Positions 15,001 through 25,802 of a stretch of DNA of 64,000 nucleotides are shown here, one piece after another. The stretch lies in assembly GCA_963210315.1 (NCBI GenBank), contig OY723273.1, positions 2,046,001 to 2,110,000 of the forward strand, read 5' to 3'. The position numbers were made by a program, and so were the translations under genes. A model generated the notes under the pieces. The model did not search any database, was not told where the DNA came from, and was given only the letters and a program-made list of their open reading frames with translations. Within the stretch, counting starts at the first letter, position 1. Every line of letters starts with the position of its first letter. Source of the DNA: Rhynchopus euleeides. Lineage: Eukaryota > Euglenozoa > Diplonemea > Diplonemida > Diplonemidae.

Positions 15001-18000
15001 GGGCGAGATTGCCCCGATACTTTCCCGCCCCGGGCGAGATTGCCCCGATACTTTCCCGCCCCAGGCGAGATTGCCCCGATACTTTCCCGCCCCAGGCGAG
15101 ATTGCCCCGATACTTTCCCGCCCCAGGCGAGATTGCCCCGGTACTTTCCCGCCCCGGGCGAGATTGCCCCGATACTTTTCCGCCCCAGGCGAGATTGCCC
15201 CGGTACTTTCCCGCCCCGGGCGAGATTGCCCCGATACTTTCCCGCCCCAGGCGAGATTGCCCCGATACTTTCCCGCCCCATGCGAGATTGCCCCGATACT
15301 TTCCCGCCCCGGGCGAGATTGCCCCGATACTTTCCCGCCCCGGGCGAGATTGCCCCGATACTTTCCCGCCCCAGGCGAGATTGCCCCGATACTTTTCCGC
15401 CCCAGGCGAGATTGCCCCGGTACTTTCCCGCCCCGGGCGAGATTGCCCCGATACTTTCCCGCCCCAGGCGAGATTGCCCCGGTACTTTCCCGCCCCAGGC
15501 GAGATTGCCCCGATACTTTCCCGCCCCAGGCGAGATTGCCCCGATACTTTCCCGCCCCGGGCGAGATTGCCCCGATACTTTCCCGCCCCGGGCGAGATTG
15601 CCCCGATACTTTCCCGCCCCAGGCGAGATTGCCCCGGTACTTTCCCGCCCCAGGCGAGATTGCCCCGATACTTTCCCGCCCCGGGCGAGATTGCCCCGAT
15701 ACTTTTCCGCCCCAGGCGAGATTGCCCCGGTACTTTCCCGCCCCGGGCGAGATTGCCCCGATACTTTCCCGCCCCAGGCGAGATTGCCCCGGTACTTTCC
15801 CGCCCCAGGCGAGATTGCCCCGATACTTCCCGCCCCGGGCGAGATTGCCCCGATACTTTCCCGCCCCAGGCGAGATTGCCCCGGTACTTTCCCGCCCCAG
15901 GCGAGATTGCCCCGATACTTTCCCGCCCCAGGCGAGATTGCCCCGATACTTTCCCGCCCCGGGCGAGATTGCCCCGGTACTTTCCCGCCCCGGGCGAGAT
16001 TGCCCCGATACTTTCCCGCTCCAGGCGAGATTGCCCCGATACTTTCCCGCCCCAGGCGAGATTGCCCCGATACTTTCCCGCCCCGGGCGAGATTGCCCCG
16101 GTACTTTCCCGCCCCGGGCGAGATTGCCCCGATACTTTCCCGCCCCGGGCGAGATTGCCCCGTTACTTTCCCGCCCCGGGCGAGATTGCCCCGGTACTTT
16201 CCCGCCCCGGGCGAGATTGCCCCGATACTTTCCCGCCCCGGGCGAGATTGCCCCGATACTTTCCCGCCCCAGGCGAGATTGCCCCGATACTTTCCCGCCC
16301 CAGGCGAGATTGCCCCGATACTTTCCCGCCCCAGGCGAGATTGCCCCGGTACTTTCCCGCCCCGGGCGAGATTGCCCCGATACTTTCCCGCCCCGGGCGA
16401 GATTGCCCCGATACTTTCCCGCCCCGGGCGAGATTGCCCCGATACTTTCCCGCCCCAGGCGAGATTGCCCCGATACTTTCCCGCCCCAGGCGAGATTGCC
16501 CCGATACTTTCCCGCCCCAGGCGAGATTGCCCCGGTACTTTCCCGCCCCGGGCGAGATTGCCCCGATACTTTTCCGCCCCAGGCGAGATTGCCCCGGTAC
16601 TTTCCCGCCCCAGGCGAGATTGCCCCGATACTTTCCCGCCCCGGGCGAGATTGCCCCGATACTTTCCCGCCCCGGGCGAGATTGCCCCGATACTTTCCCG
16701 CCCCAGGCGAGATTGCCCCGATACTTTCCCGCCCCGGGCGAGATTGCCCCGGTACTTTCCCGCCCCAGGCGAGATTGCCCCGGTACTTTCCCGCCCCAGG
16801 CGAGATTGCCCCGATACTTTCCCGCCCCAGGCGAGATTGCCCCGATACTTTCCCGCCCCGGGCGAGATTGCCCCGGTACTTTCCCGCCCCGGGCGAGATT
16901 GCCCCGATACTTTCCCGCCCCAGGCGAGATTGCCCCGATACTTTCCCGCCCCAGGCGAGATTGCCCCGATACTTTCCCGCCCCAGGCGAGATTGCCCCGA
17001 TACTTTCCCGCCCCGGGCGAGATTGCCCCGATACTTTTCCGCCCCAGGCGAGATTGCCCCGGTACTTTCCCGCCCCGGGCGAGATTGCCCCGATACTTTC
17101 CCGCCCCAGGCGAGATTGCCCCGATACTTTCCCGCCCCATGCGAGATTGCCCCGATACTTTCCCGCCCCGGGCGAGATTGCCCCGATACTTTCCCGCCCC
17201 AGGCGAGATTGCCCCGATACTTTTCCGCCCCAGGCGAGATTGCCCCGGTACTTTCCCGCCCCGGGCGAGATTGCCCCGATACTTTCCCGCCCCAGGCGAG
17301 ATTGCCCCGGTACTTTCCCGCCCCAGGCGAGATTGCCCCGATACTTTCCCGCCCCAGGCGAGATTGCCCCGATACTTTCCCGCCCCGGGCGAGATTGCCC
17401 CGATACTTTCCCGCCCCGGGCGAGATTGCCCCGATACTTTCCCGCCCCAGGCGAGATTGCCCCGGTACTTTCCCGCCCCAGGCGAGATTGCCCCGATACT
17501 TTCCCGCCCCAGGCGAGATTGCCCCGATACTTTCCCGCCCCGGGCGAGATTGCCCCGATACTTTTCCGCCCCAGGCGAGATTGCCCCGGTACTTTCCCGC
17601 CCCGGGCGAGATTGCCCCGATACTTTCCCGCCCCAGGCGAGATTGCCCCGGTACTTTCCCGCCCCAGGCGAGATTGCCCCGATACTTTCCCGCCCCGGGC
17701 GAGATTGCCCCGATACTTTCCCGCCCCAGGCGAGATTGCCCCGGTACTTTCCCGCCCCAGGCGAGATTGCCCCGATACTTTCCCGCCCCAGGCGAGATTG
17801 CCCCGATACTTTCCCGCCCCGGGCGAGATTGCCCCGGTACTTTCCCGCCCCGGGCGAGATTGCCCCGATACTTTCCCGCTCCAGGCGAGATTGCCCCGAT
17901 ACTTTCCCGCCCCAGGCGAGATTGCCCCGATACTTTCCCGCCCCGGGCGAGATTGCCCCGGTACTTTCCCGCCCCGGGCGAGATTGCCCCGATACTTTCC

Positions 18001-21000
18001 CGCCCCGGGCGAGATTGCCCCGTTACTTTCCCGCCCCGGGCGAGATTGCCCCGGTACTTTCCCGCCCCGGGCGAGATTGCCCCGATACTTTCCCGCCCCG
18101 GGCGAGATTGCCCCGATACTTTCCCGCCCCAGGCGAGATTGCCCCGATACTTTCCCGCCCCAGGCGAGATTGCCCCGATACTTTCCCGCCCCAGGCGAGA
18201 TTGCCCCGGTACTTTCCCGCCCCGGGCGAGATTGCCCCGATACTTTCCCGCCCCGGGCGAGATTGCCCCGATACTTTCCCGCCCCAGGCGAGATTGCCCC
18301 GATACTTTCCCGCCCCAGGCGAGATTGCCCCGATACTTTCCCGCCCCAGGCGAGATTGCCCCGATACTTTCCCGCCCCAGGCGAGATTGCCCCGATACTT
18401 TCCCGCCCCGGGCGAGATTGCCCCGATACTTTTCCGCCCCAGGCGAGATTGCCCCGGTACTTTCCCGCCCCAGGCGAGATTGCCCCGATACTTTCCCGCC
18501 CCGGGCGAGATTGCCCCGATACTTTCCCGCCCCGGGCGAGATTGCCCCGATACTTTCCCGCCCCAGGCGAGATTGCCCCGATACTTTCCCGCCCCGGGCG
18601 AGATTGCCCCGATACTTTCCCGCCCCGGGCGAGATTGCCCCGATACTTTCCCGCCCCAGGCGAGATTGCCCCGATACTTTCCCGCCCCAGGCGAGATTGC
18701 CCTGATACTTTCCCGCCCCGGGCGAGATTGCCCCGATACTTTTCCGCCCCAGGCGAGATTGCCCCGGTACTTTCCCGCCCCGGGCGAGATTGCCCCGATA
18801 CTTTCCCGCCCCAGGCGAGATTGCCCCGGTACTTTCCCGCCCCAGGCGAGATTGCCCCGATACTTTCCCGCCCCGGGCGAGATTGCCCCGATACTTTCCC
18901 GCCCCGGGCGAGATTGCCCCGATACTTTCCCGCCCCAGGCGAGATTGCCCCGATACTTTCCCGCCCCGGGCGAGATTGCCCCGGTACTTTCCCGCCCCGG
19001 GCGAGATTGCCCCGATACTTTCCCGCCCCGGGCGAGATTGCCCCGTTACTTTCCCGCCCCGGGCGAGATTGCCCCGGTACTTTCCCGCCCCGGGCGAGAT
19101 TGCCCCGATACTTTCCCGCCCCGGGCGAGATTGCCCCGATACTTTCCCGCCCCAGGCGAGATTGCCCCGATACTTTCCCGCCCCAGGCGAGATTGCCCCG
19201 ATACTTTCCCGCCCCAGGCGAGATTGCCCCGATACTTTCCCGCCCCAGGCGAGATTGCCCCGATACTTTCCCGCCCCGGGCGAGATTGCCCCGATACTTT
19301 TCCGCCCCAGGCGAGATTGCCCCGGTACTTTCCCGCCCCGGGCGAGATTGCCCCGATACTTTCCCGCCCCAGGCGAGATTGCCCCGGTACTTTCCCGCCC
19401 CAGGCGAGATTGCCCCGATACTTTCCCGCCCCGGGCGAGATTGCCCCGATACTTTCCCGCCCCAGGCGAGATTGCCCCGGTACTTTCCCGCCCCAGGCGA
19501 GATTGCCCCGATACTTTCCCGCCCCAGGCGAGATTGCCCCGATACTTTCCCGCCCCGGGCGAGATTGCCCCGGTACTTTCCCGCCCCGGGCGAGATTGCC
19601 CCGATACTTTCCCGCTCCAGGCGAGATTGCCCCGATACTTTCCCGCCCCAGGCGAGATTGCCCCGATACTTTCCCGCCCCGGGCGAGATTGCCCCGGTAC
19701 TTTCCCGCCCCGGGCGAGATTGCCCCGATACTTTCCCGCCCCGGGCGAGATTGCCCCGTTACTTTCCCGCCCCGGGCGAGATTGCCCCGGTACTTTCCCG
19801 CCCCGGGCGAGATTGCCCCGATACTTTCCCGCCCCGGGCGAGATTGCCCCGATACTTTCCCGCCCCAGGCGAGATTGCCCCGATACTTTCCCGCCCCAGG
19901 CGAGATTGCCCCGATACTTTCCCGCCCCAGGCGAGATTGCCCCGGTACTTTCCCGCCCCGGGCGAGATTGCCCCGATACTTTCCCGCCCCGGGCGAGATT
20001 GCCCCGATACTTTCCCGCCCCAGGCGAGATTGCCCCGATACTTTCCCGCCCCAGGCGAGATTGCCCCGATACTTTCCCGCCCCAGGCGAGATTGCCCCGA
20101 TACTTTCCCGCCCCAGGCGAGATTGCCCCGATACTTTCCCGCCCCGGGCGAGATTGCCCCGATACTTTTCCGCCCCAGGCGAGATTGCCCCGGTACTTTC
20201 CCGCCCCAGGCGAGATTGCCCCGATACTTTCCCGCCCCGGGCGAGATTGCCCCGATACTTTCCCGCCCCGGGCGAGATTGCCCCGATACTTTCCCGCCCC
20301 AGGCGAGATTGCCCCGATACTTTCCCGCCCCGGGCGAGATTGCCCCGATACTTTCCCGCCCCGGGCGAGATTGCCCCGATACTTTCCCGCCCCAGGCGAG
20401 ATTGCCCCGATACTTTCCCGCCCCAGGCGAGATTGCCCTGATACTTTCCCGCCCCGGGCGAGATTGCCCCGATACTTTTCCGCCCCAGGCGAGATTGCCC
20501 CGGTACTTTCCCGCCCCGGGCGAGATTGCCCCGATACTTTCCCGCCCCAGGCGAGATTGCCCCGGTACTTTCCCGCCCCGGGCGAGATTGCCCCGGTACT
20601 TTCCCGCCCCGGGCGAGATTGCCCCGATACTTTCCCGCCCCAGGCGAGATTGCCCCGATACTTTCCCGCCCCGGGCGAGATTGCCCCGTTACTTTCCCGC
20701 CCCGGGCGAGATTGCCCCGGTACTTTCCCGCCCCGGGCGAGATTGCCCCGATACTTTCCCGCCCCAGGCGAGATTGCCCCGATACTTTCCCGCCCCGGGC
20801 GAGATTGCCCCGATACTTTTCCGCCCCAGGCGAGATTGCCCCGGTACTTTCCCGCCCCAGGCGAGATTGCCCCGATACTTTCCCGCCCCGGGCGAGATTG
20901 CCCCGATACTTTCCCGCCCCGGGCGAGATTGCCCCGATACTTTCCCGCCCCAGGCGAGATTGCCCCGATACTTTCCCGCCCCGGGCGAGATTGCCCCGAT

Positions 21001-22246
21001 ACTTTCCCGCCCCGGGCGAGATTGCCCCGATACTTTCCCGCCCCAGGCGAGATTGCCCCGATACTTTCCCGCCCCAGGCGAGATTGCCCTGATACTTTCC
21101 CGCCCCGGGCGAGATTGCCCCGATACTTTTCCGCCCCAGGCGAGATTGCCCCGGTACTTTCCCGCCCCGGGCGAGATTGCCCCGATACTTTCCCGCCCCA
21201 GGCGAGATTGCCCCGGTACTTTCCCGCCCCAGGCGAGATTGCCCCGATACTTTCCCGCCCCGGGCGAGATTGCCCCGATACTTTCCCGCCCCGGGCGAGA
21301 TTGCCCCGATACTTTCCCGCCCCAGGCGAGATTGCCCCGATACTTTCCCGCCCCGGGCGAGATTGCCCCGGTACTTTCCCGCCCCGGGCGAGATTGCCCC
21401 GATACTTTCCCGCCCCGGGCGAGATTGCCCCGTTACTTTCCCGCCCCGGGCGAGATTGCCCCGGTACTTTCCCGCCCCGGGCGAGATTGCCCCGATACTT
21501 TCCCGCCCCGGGCGAGATTGCCCCGATACTTTCCCGCCCCAGGCGAGATTGCCCCGATACTTTCCCGCCCCAGGCGAGATTGCCCCGATACTTTCCCGCC
21601 CCAGGCGAGATTGCCCCGATACTTTCCCGCCCCAGGCGAGATTGCCCCGATACTTTCCCGCCCCGGGCGAGATTGCCCCGATACTTTTCCGCCCCAGGCG
21701 AGATTGCCCCGGTACTTTCCCGCCCCGGGCGAGATTGCCCCGATACTTTCCCGCCCCAGGCGAGATTGCCCCGGTACTTTCCCGCCCCAGGCGAGATTGC
21801 CCCGATACTTTCCCGCCCCGGGCGAGATTGCCCCGATACTTTCCCGCCCCGGGCGAGATTGCCCCGATACTTTCCCGCCCCAGGCGAGATTGCCCCGATA
21901 CTTTCCCGCCCCGGGCGAGATTGACCCGGTACTTTCCCGCCCCGGGCGAGATTGCCCCGATACTTTCCCGCCCCGGGCGAGATTGCCCCGTTACTTTCCC
22001 GCCCCGGGCGAGATTGCCCCGGTACTTTCCCGCCCCGGGCGAGATTGCCCCGATACTTTCCCGCCCCGGGCGAGATTGCCCCGATACTTTCCCGCCCCAG
22101 GCGAGATTGCCCCGATACTTTCCCGCCCCGGGCGAGATTGCCCCGGTACTTTCCCGCCCCAGGCGAGATTGCCCCGACACTTTCCCGCCCCAGGCGAGAT
22201 TGCCCCGATACTTTCCCGCCCCAGGCGAGATTGCCCCGATACTTTC
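1..22246. repeat. 31-bp satellite array, main block
   Basis: About 717 head-to-tail copies of a 31-bp monomer, starting before the window. The monomer core reads GAGATTGCCCCGATACTTTC followed by CCGCCCCAGGC. Most variation is confined to a few positions: GATAC/GGTAC/GTTAC, CAGGC/CGGGC/CATGC, and TTTCCC/TTTTCC. The consensus has no stop codon in any plus-strand frame, and 31 is not a multiple of 3, so each frame reads as a 31-residue peptide repeat; the very long open frames on both strands are a by-product. The minus strand has three G-runs per monomer. One monomer near 15815 is 30 bp, having lost one T. Nothing indicates that the array is translated. Confidence 0.97.
2222..9746. repeat. 3720-bp higher-order tandem duplication in the satellite
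   Basis: Positions 2222-6026 match 5942-9746 at an offset of exactly 3720 bp, which is 120 monomers. Every line I compared agrees, including rare markers such as the CAGGCAAG monomer (2391 and 6111), paired CATGC monomers, GACAC (4413 and 8133), CAGGCGCGAT (4431 and 8151) and CAGGCGTTAT. The identity breaks at 2221/5941 on the left and 6027/9747 on the right. Not every base was checked. Smaller higher-order relations occur further on, at 61 monomers (11790 to 13681), 39 monomers (14072 to 15281) and 60 monomers (16021 to 17881). Confidence 0.9.
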
Positions 22247-22434
22247 TTAAGCACACTCGTGTGAGCGGAAAGCGCCCCACCACAGCTGCAACCAAACGTG
22301 CTCTATACACTAACCCCACCCTTCATCAGGCTCAGGGTGTGATCAGTTCAGGGTTTTGTGTGTAGAAGCGTCAACGCAACAAACAAAAGGAAATTCATCA
22401 GAGCGGTTGTAGCTGTGAAGTGATAGGGCGCTTT
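22247..22434 (-). repeat. 188-bp dispersed element, copy A, inserted in the satellite
   Basis: This is 187/188 identical to 27847-28034, exactly 5600 bp away, and has a diverged reverse-orientation relative at about 46650-46770. It carries a CACAC-TC-GTGTG hairpin at one end, a GCGTCAACGC hairpin near 22368, and inverted copies of AAAGCGCCC and GGGCGCTTT. Joining base 22246 to 22435 restores a perfect satellite monomer, so the insertion left neither a target duplication nor a deletion. The minus strand is chosen because copy B and related copies end in an A-run in that orientation. Confidence 0.85.
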
Positions 22435-23389
22435 CCGCCCCAGGCAAGATTGCCCCGGTACTTTCCCGCCCCGGGCGAGATTGCCCCGATACTTTCCCGC
22501 CCCAGGCGAGATTGCCCCGATACTTTCCCGCCCCAGGCGAGATTGCCCCGGTACTTTCCCGCCCCGGGCGAGATTGCCCCGATACTTTCCCGCCCCAGGC
22601 GAGATTGCCCCGATACTTTCCCGCCCCAGGCGAGATTGCCCCGATACTTTCCCGCCCCAGGCGAGATTGCCCCGGTACTTTCCCGCCCCGGGCGAGATTG
22701 CCCCGATACTTTCCCGCCCCAGGCGAGATTGCCCCGACACTTTCCCGCCCCAGGCGAGATTGCCCCGATACTTTCCCGCCCCAGGCGAGATTGCCCCGAT
22801 ACTTTCCCGCCCCAGGCGAGATTGCCCCGATACTTTCCCGCAACGGGCGAGATTGCCCCGGTACTTTCCCGCCCTGGGCGAAATTGCCCCGATACTTTCC
22901 CGCCCCAGGCGAGATTGCCCCGGTACTTTCCCGCCCTGGGCGAGATTGCCCCGATACTTTCCCGCACCGGGCGAGATTGCCGCGGTACTTTCCCGCCCCG
23001 GGCGAGATTGCCCCGTTACTTTCCCGCCCCAGGCGAGATTGCCCCGGTACTTTCCCGCCCTGGGCGAGATTGCCCCGATACTTTCCCGCACCGGGCGAGA
23101 TTGCCGCGGTACTTTCCCGCCCCGGGCGAGATTGCCCCGTTACTTTCCCGCCCCAGGCGAGATTGCCCCGATACTTTCCCGCCCCGGGCGAGATAGCCCC
23201 GATACTTTCTCGCCCCAGGCGAGATTGCCCCGGTACTTTCCCGCCCCGGGCGAGATTGCCCCGATACTTTCCCGCCCCAGGCGAGATTGCCCCGATACTT
23301 TCCCGCCCCGGGCGAGATTGCCCCGATACTTTCCCGCCCCAGGCGAGATTGCCTCGATACTTTCCCGCCCCCGGCGAGATTGCCCCGTC
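22435..23389. repeat. 31-bp satellite array, second block
   Basis: About 31 further monomers continue the main array in phase after the 188-bp insertion. This block has private variants (GCAACGGGC, GCACCGGGC, GCCCTGGGC, TGCCGCGGT), and a four-monomer 124-bp unit is duplicated around 22941-23190. It is more diverged than the main block, as expected near an array edge. It ends abruptly where the reverse-transcriptase reading frame of the neighbouring element begins. Confidence 0.93.
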
Positions 23390-24449
23390 TCCTCAGGCGC
23401 AATGCTCTGCAGCCACTTCAGCGCAGGCTTCACTCGGATTGCTGCCCACACCCTGTACAGCACGGGGGTGATGCTGATGGGGCGCTGCGACAGCGGCTCA
23501 CCTGAGCTGCCGGGCTTGGGAATGAGGCAAATCATGGCGTGCATCAGCTGCTCCGGCCATTCGCCCGATCTCTCGACCTCATTGAACACCTCCGCGAACA
23601 ACTTCAGTAGGTCCCCTGGGAGTTTCCGCAGCTCGTGCACCCTCCAACCGTGTAGGCCCGGCGAGGTGGATGTAGACAGTTTTGCCAGCGCTGTCCCAAC
23701 GTCTTCTGCCGTGATGGTCGGTACGAGAACACTATCCCCGCCTCCTGCGTCCAGCCCTTCTGCATCCTCGCCTTCCACGTGCGGAGTCTTTCGTCGCGGA
23801 GCGCGTCGAACATGCCTCGCTGAGATCCCTCCAGGGCGACAAGGGCCATCTCCATCGTCTCGAGGTCCGGCAGTTGTGAGGTGGTGCCCGCCAGCGCCGC
23901 CTCCAGCCCCGGGGGAAGGCCCCCTCCCTTCAGCCGCTTCTTCGCAGCGTCCCAGGCGTGCTCTTCGTTGGGTGTGGGGGGGTATGGCGCAGACTCCAGC
24001 AGTCGGTGGCGGCCCTCCAGGATGAGGGTCCGGAGGTTCCCCAACAGCTTGTCCTTCGCCCGGGTGTTCTTGTCGCCCGCTCCTCGGGCGGAGGCGGGGC
24101 GGTGTTTGGTGGCCACCCTCGACCGCTGCATGTGGTAGCCCTCCGCCCTGCCCGTGTACGCCGTTTCCTGCCTTCCGAGTTGGCCCACGTGGACACGCTT
24201 CAGGAAGTTCTCGCTGCAGGCTGAGGCCCGGCGGAGGAGTTGCGCTCCTGTTGCACCCTCTTTCGTTTCCTCTGCGGTTAGCACATCCAGCAGCACCTCT
24301 CTGGCGGCAGCGCCCCCGAGCGTGGGCCTGCACTTAGGAAAGGGGGTGGGGAGGATGCAGATTTGCTTCGGTCGGCGGAAGGCGGCGAGGTCGAGGTCGA
24401 CGAAGAGCGGGCAGTGCGTGGGGATGCCGTATTCGCCCTTTTCTGCCAC
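23390..24449 (-). pseudogene. Endonuclease tail and reverse transcriptase N-terminus, frameshifted and truncated
   Basis: The first frame (24449 downwards) opens with GIPTHCPLFVDLDLAAF, which resembles the SDHxP-type end of AP-like LINE endonucleases, and continues into a linker. Near 23735 the sense frame changes. It then reads SPGLHGW, LIPKPG, RPISITPVLYRVWA and a trailing LKW, the characteristic order of reverse transcriptase fingers and early palm in non-LTR elements. It stops inside LQSIAPEETG, where satellite sequence begins, before motif A and the catalytic aspartates. It would have encoded the enzyme that copies the element RNA; this copy cannot. Assignment to a named LINE clade is not possible here. 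Confidence 0.78.
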
Positions 24450-24729
24450 CTCGACGGAGCGCAGGGCCGGCGCCGCGCAGGGGTTCAGCAGGCAGATGTC
24501 CAGTCTGGTGCCTTCCTTCGATGCCCAGCAGGTGTTCCGAACTTCCTGCTGTTTCAGCTCTGCGTATGAGACCGCCGCATCGGTTAGCAGGGCCGCGTAT
24601 CGGGGAGATTGTGGTAGCAGCGGTAGCGGTTGGAGCTACTGGAGGAGGGGTGGGAGTCGCGGTGGGGAGTTTCCATCTGTCTGTGGTGGAGGTTGCTAGC
24701 TCCCTGGCTAGCGTGAGGGGGATGCGCAG

Positions 24730-25679
24730 CACGTCGTAGTGGAAGGGCCTCCACGTGAGGCATATCACTTTGTCGCCTGACCCGACGCGCCCCAGGTGCA
24801 GCCTATCCGTAGCGCCGAGTACCCACACCTGGGCCCCAACACCTCAGCCGCTACCCTGAGTGTGGCCCCGTCCCCGTAGACCCCGCTCTGTGCCTGCGCC
24901 GCGATGTAGTCGTCGTAGGACGGGGGTGCCCGGGGGTCATCTATATCGGGCGCGTAGGTTGCTCGCCTCTCGGCGTCCTGTCCCAGGGTTTCGACTACAG
25001 CTGCTCTGAGAGAGGCCGCCGTCCATCCCGCACATTGCACCGCGAGGCCGGTGTATTGGCAGTTGCCATCTTTCGCCACCGCCTCTCGCACTGCCAGCAG
25101 TCGTTGCGCCATCTCTGCCAGCCATCGGTCGTCCTGCTCTACTGAGGAGGGGGAGTACTCCTGTCCCCCTCCTCCCCGAAGCCCCCGGGGTTCTCCTGCC
25201 CCAGGGGCGTGGCTTCTATGCTCTCTCGCTCTATCTAAGGGTCCCGCAGAGGTTACTCCTGTCCCTGCGGGTTTTGGTTCTCTATGGGGGGGTTGTGGGG
25301 AGGGTTCGCCGGCGGCGAGAGGGTGCTGCGCCACGGGCGCTCCCCCTATCCCCTGGTCGGCGCCCCCGCCGGGGGAACCGGAAGCCTTAGGGTGTAGGCC
25401 GGGTCCCCCCTTGAGGGGGCGCCTCACCCCCTCGTAGGGGTTGTAGCGCTTAGCCCCCCTCCACAGTAGGGGTGCCTTGCCGTTCTTGCCCGCGCCCTTC
25501 CCCGCCACCCGGGGTGTGTCGTTGACGTCCTGATCAGCTGCCGCGTCCCCTTGTCCGGCCTCGGCCCCTTTGTTCCCGAGCGCGGGTTGCTGAGGGGGGG
25601 GTAGCTGCTCGGACGCCGGGGGCTGCCCTTCGCCTCCGCATCCGGGGTCAGGCTGCTGCTGCTGCTGCGGTGCGGGCAC
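24730..25679 (-). pseudogene. OTU-domain cysteine protease segment of the retroelement, frameshifted
   Basis: After a Pro/Gln/Gly-rich linker, the minus strand encodes AKDGNCQYTGLA with the catalytic-type Cys codon at 25059-25061. It continues with LRAAVVETL, a YDDYIAAQ stretch and a GDGATLRVAAEVLG stretch, then in the next frame VWVLGATDR and FHYDVLR, whose His codon is at 24739-24741. This is the OTU order: DGNC, a mid-domain Y..Y/G-W-like stretch, and a terminal HYD/N. The frame breaks between about 24765 and 24830, apparently through loss of one base. OTU domains are deubiquitinase-like cysteine proteases and occur in some transposable elements. Its role here, such as polyprotein cleavage or deubiquitination, is unknown. 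Confidence 0.75.
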
Positions 25680-25802
25680 GGAGGGAGTGTATCCCCGGGC
25701 GCAGGAGCGGCTGCGGGCGCTGCGGAGGTGGCGGTGGTGGTGTTATTGTTGCTATCAGACGCGGGGGGTTCGAGGTCAGCGTTGGCTGTAGGGGCAGGTT
25801 GG

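Noticed and set aside
5..22264. A 7419-codon open frame (and similar frames in the other phases and on the minus strand) encoding FPAPGEIAP / GRDCPDTFP / GNLAWGGK repeats
   Set aside because: The 31-bp monomer has no stop in any plus frame and its length is not a multiple of 3. All frames are equally open, a 1-bp slip at about 15815 is tolerated, and variation is not biased toward synonymous change.
22247..22434. Hammerhead ribozyme or C/D-box snoRNA on the minus strand (CTGATGA motifs)
   Set aside because: CTGATGA occurs twice, but no GAAA core element, closing stem or matching D box is placed correctly.
1..23389. CRISPR-like array
   Set aside because: The repeats are contiguous 31-bp monomers without unique spacers, and the rest of the window is eukaryotic.
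24133..24450. Intact LINE open reading frame
   Set aside because: The sense frame changes near 23735 and again upstream in the OTU region, and the 3' half is absent, so the copy is not functional.
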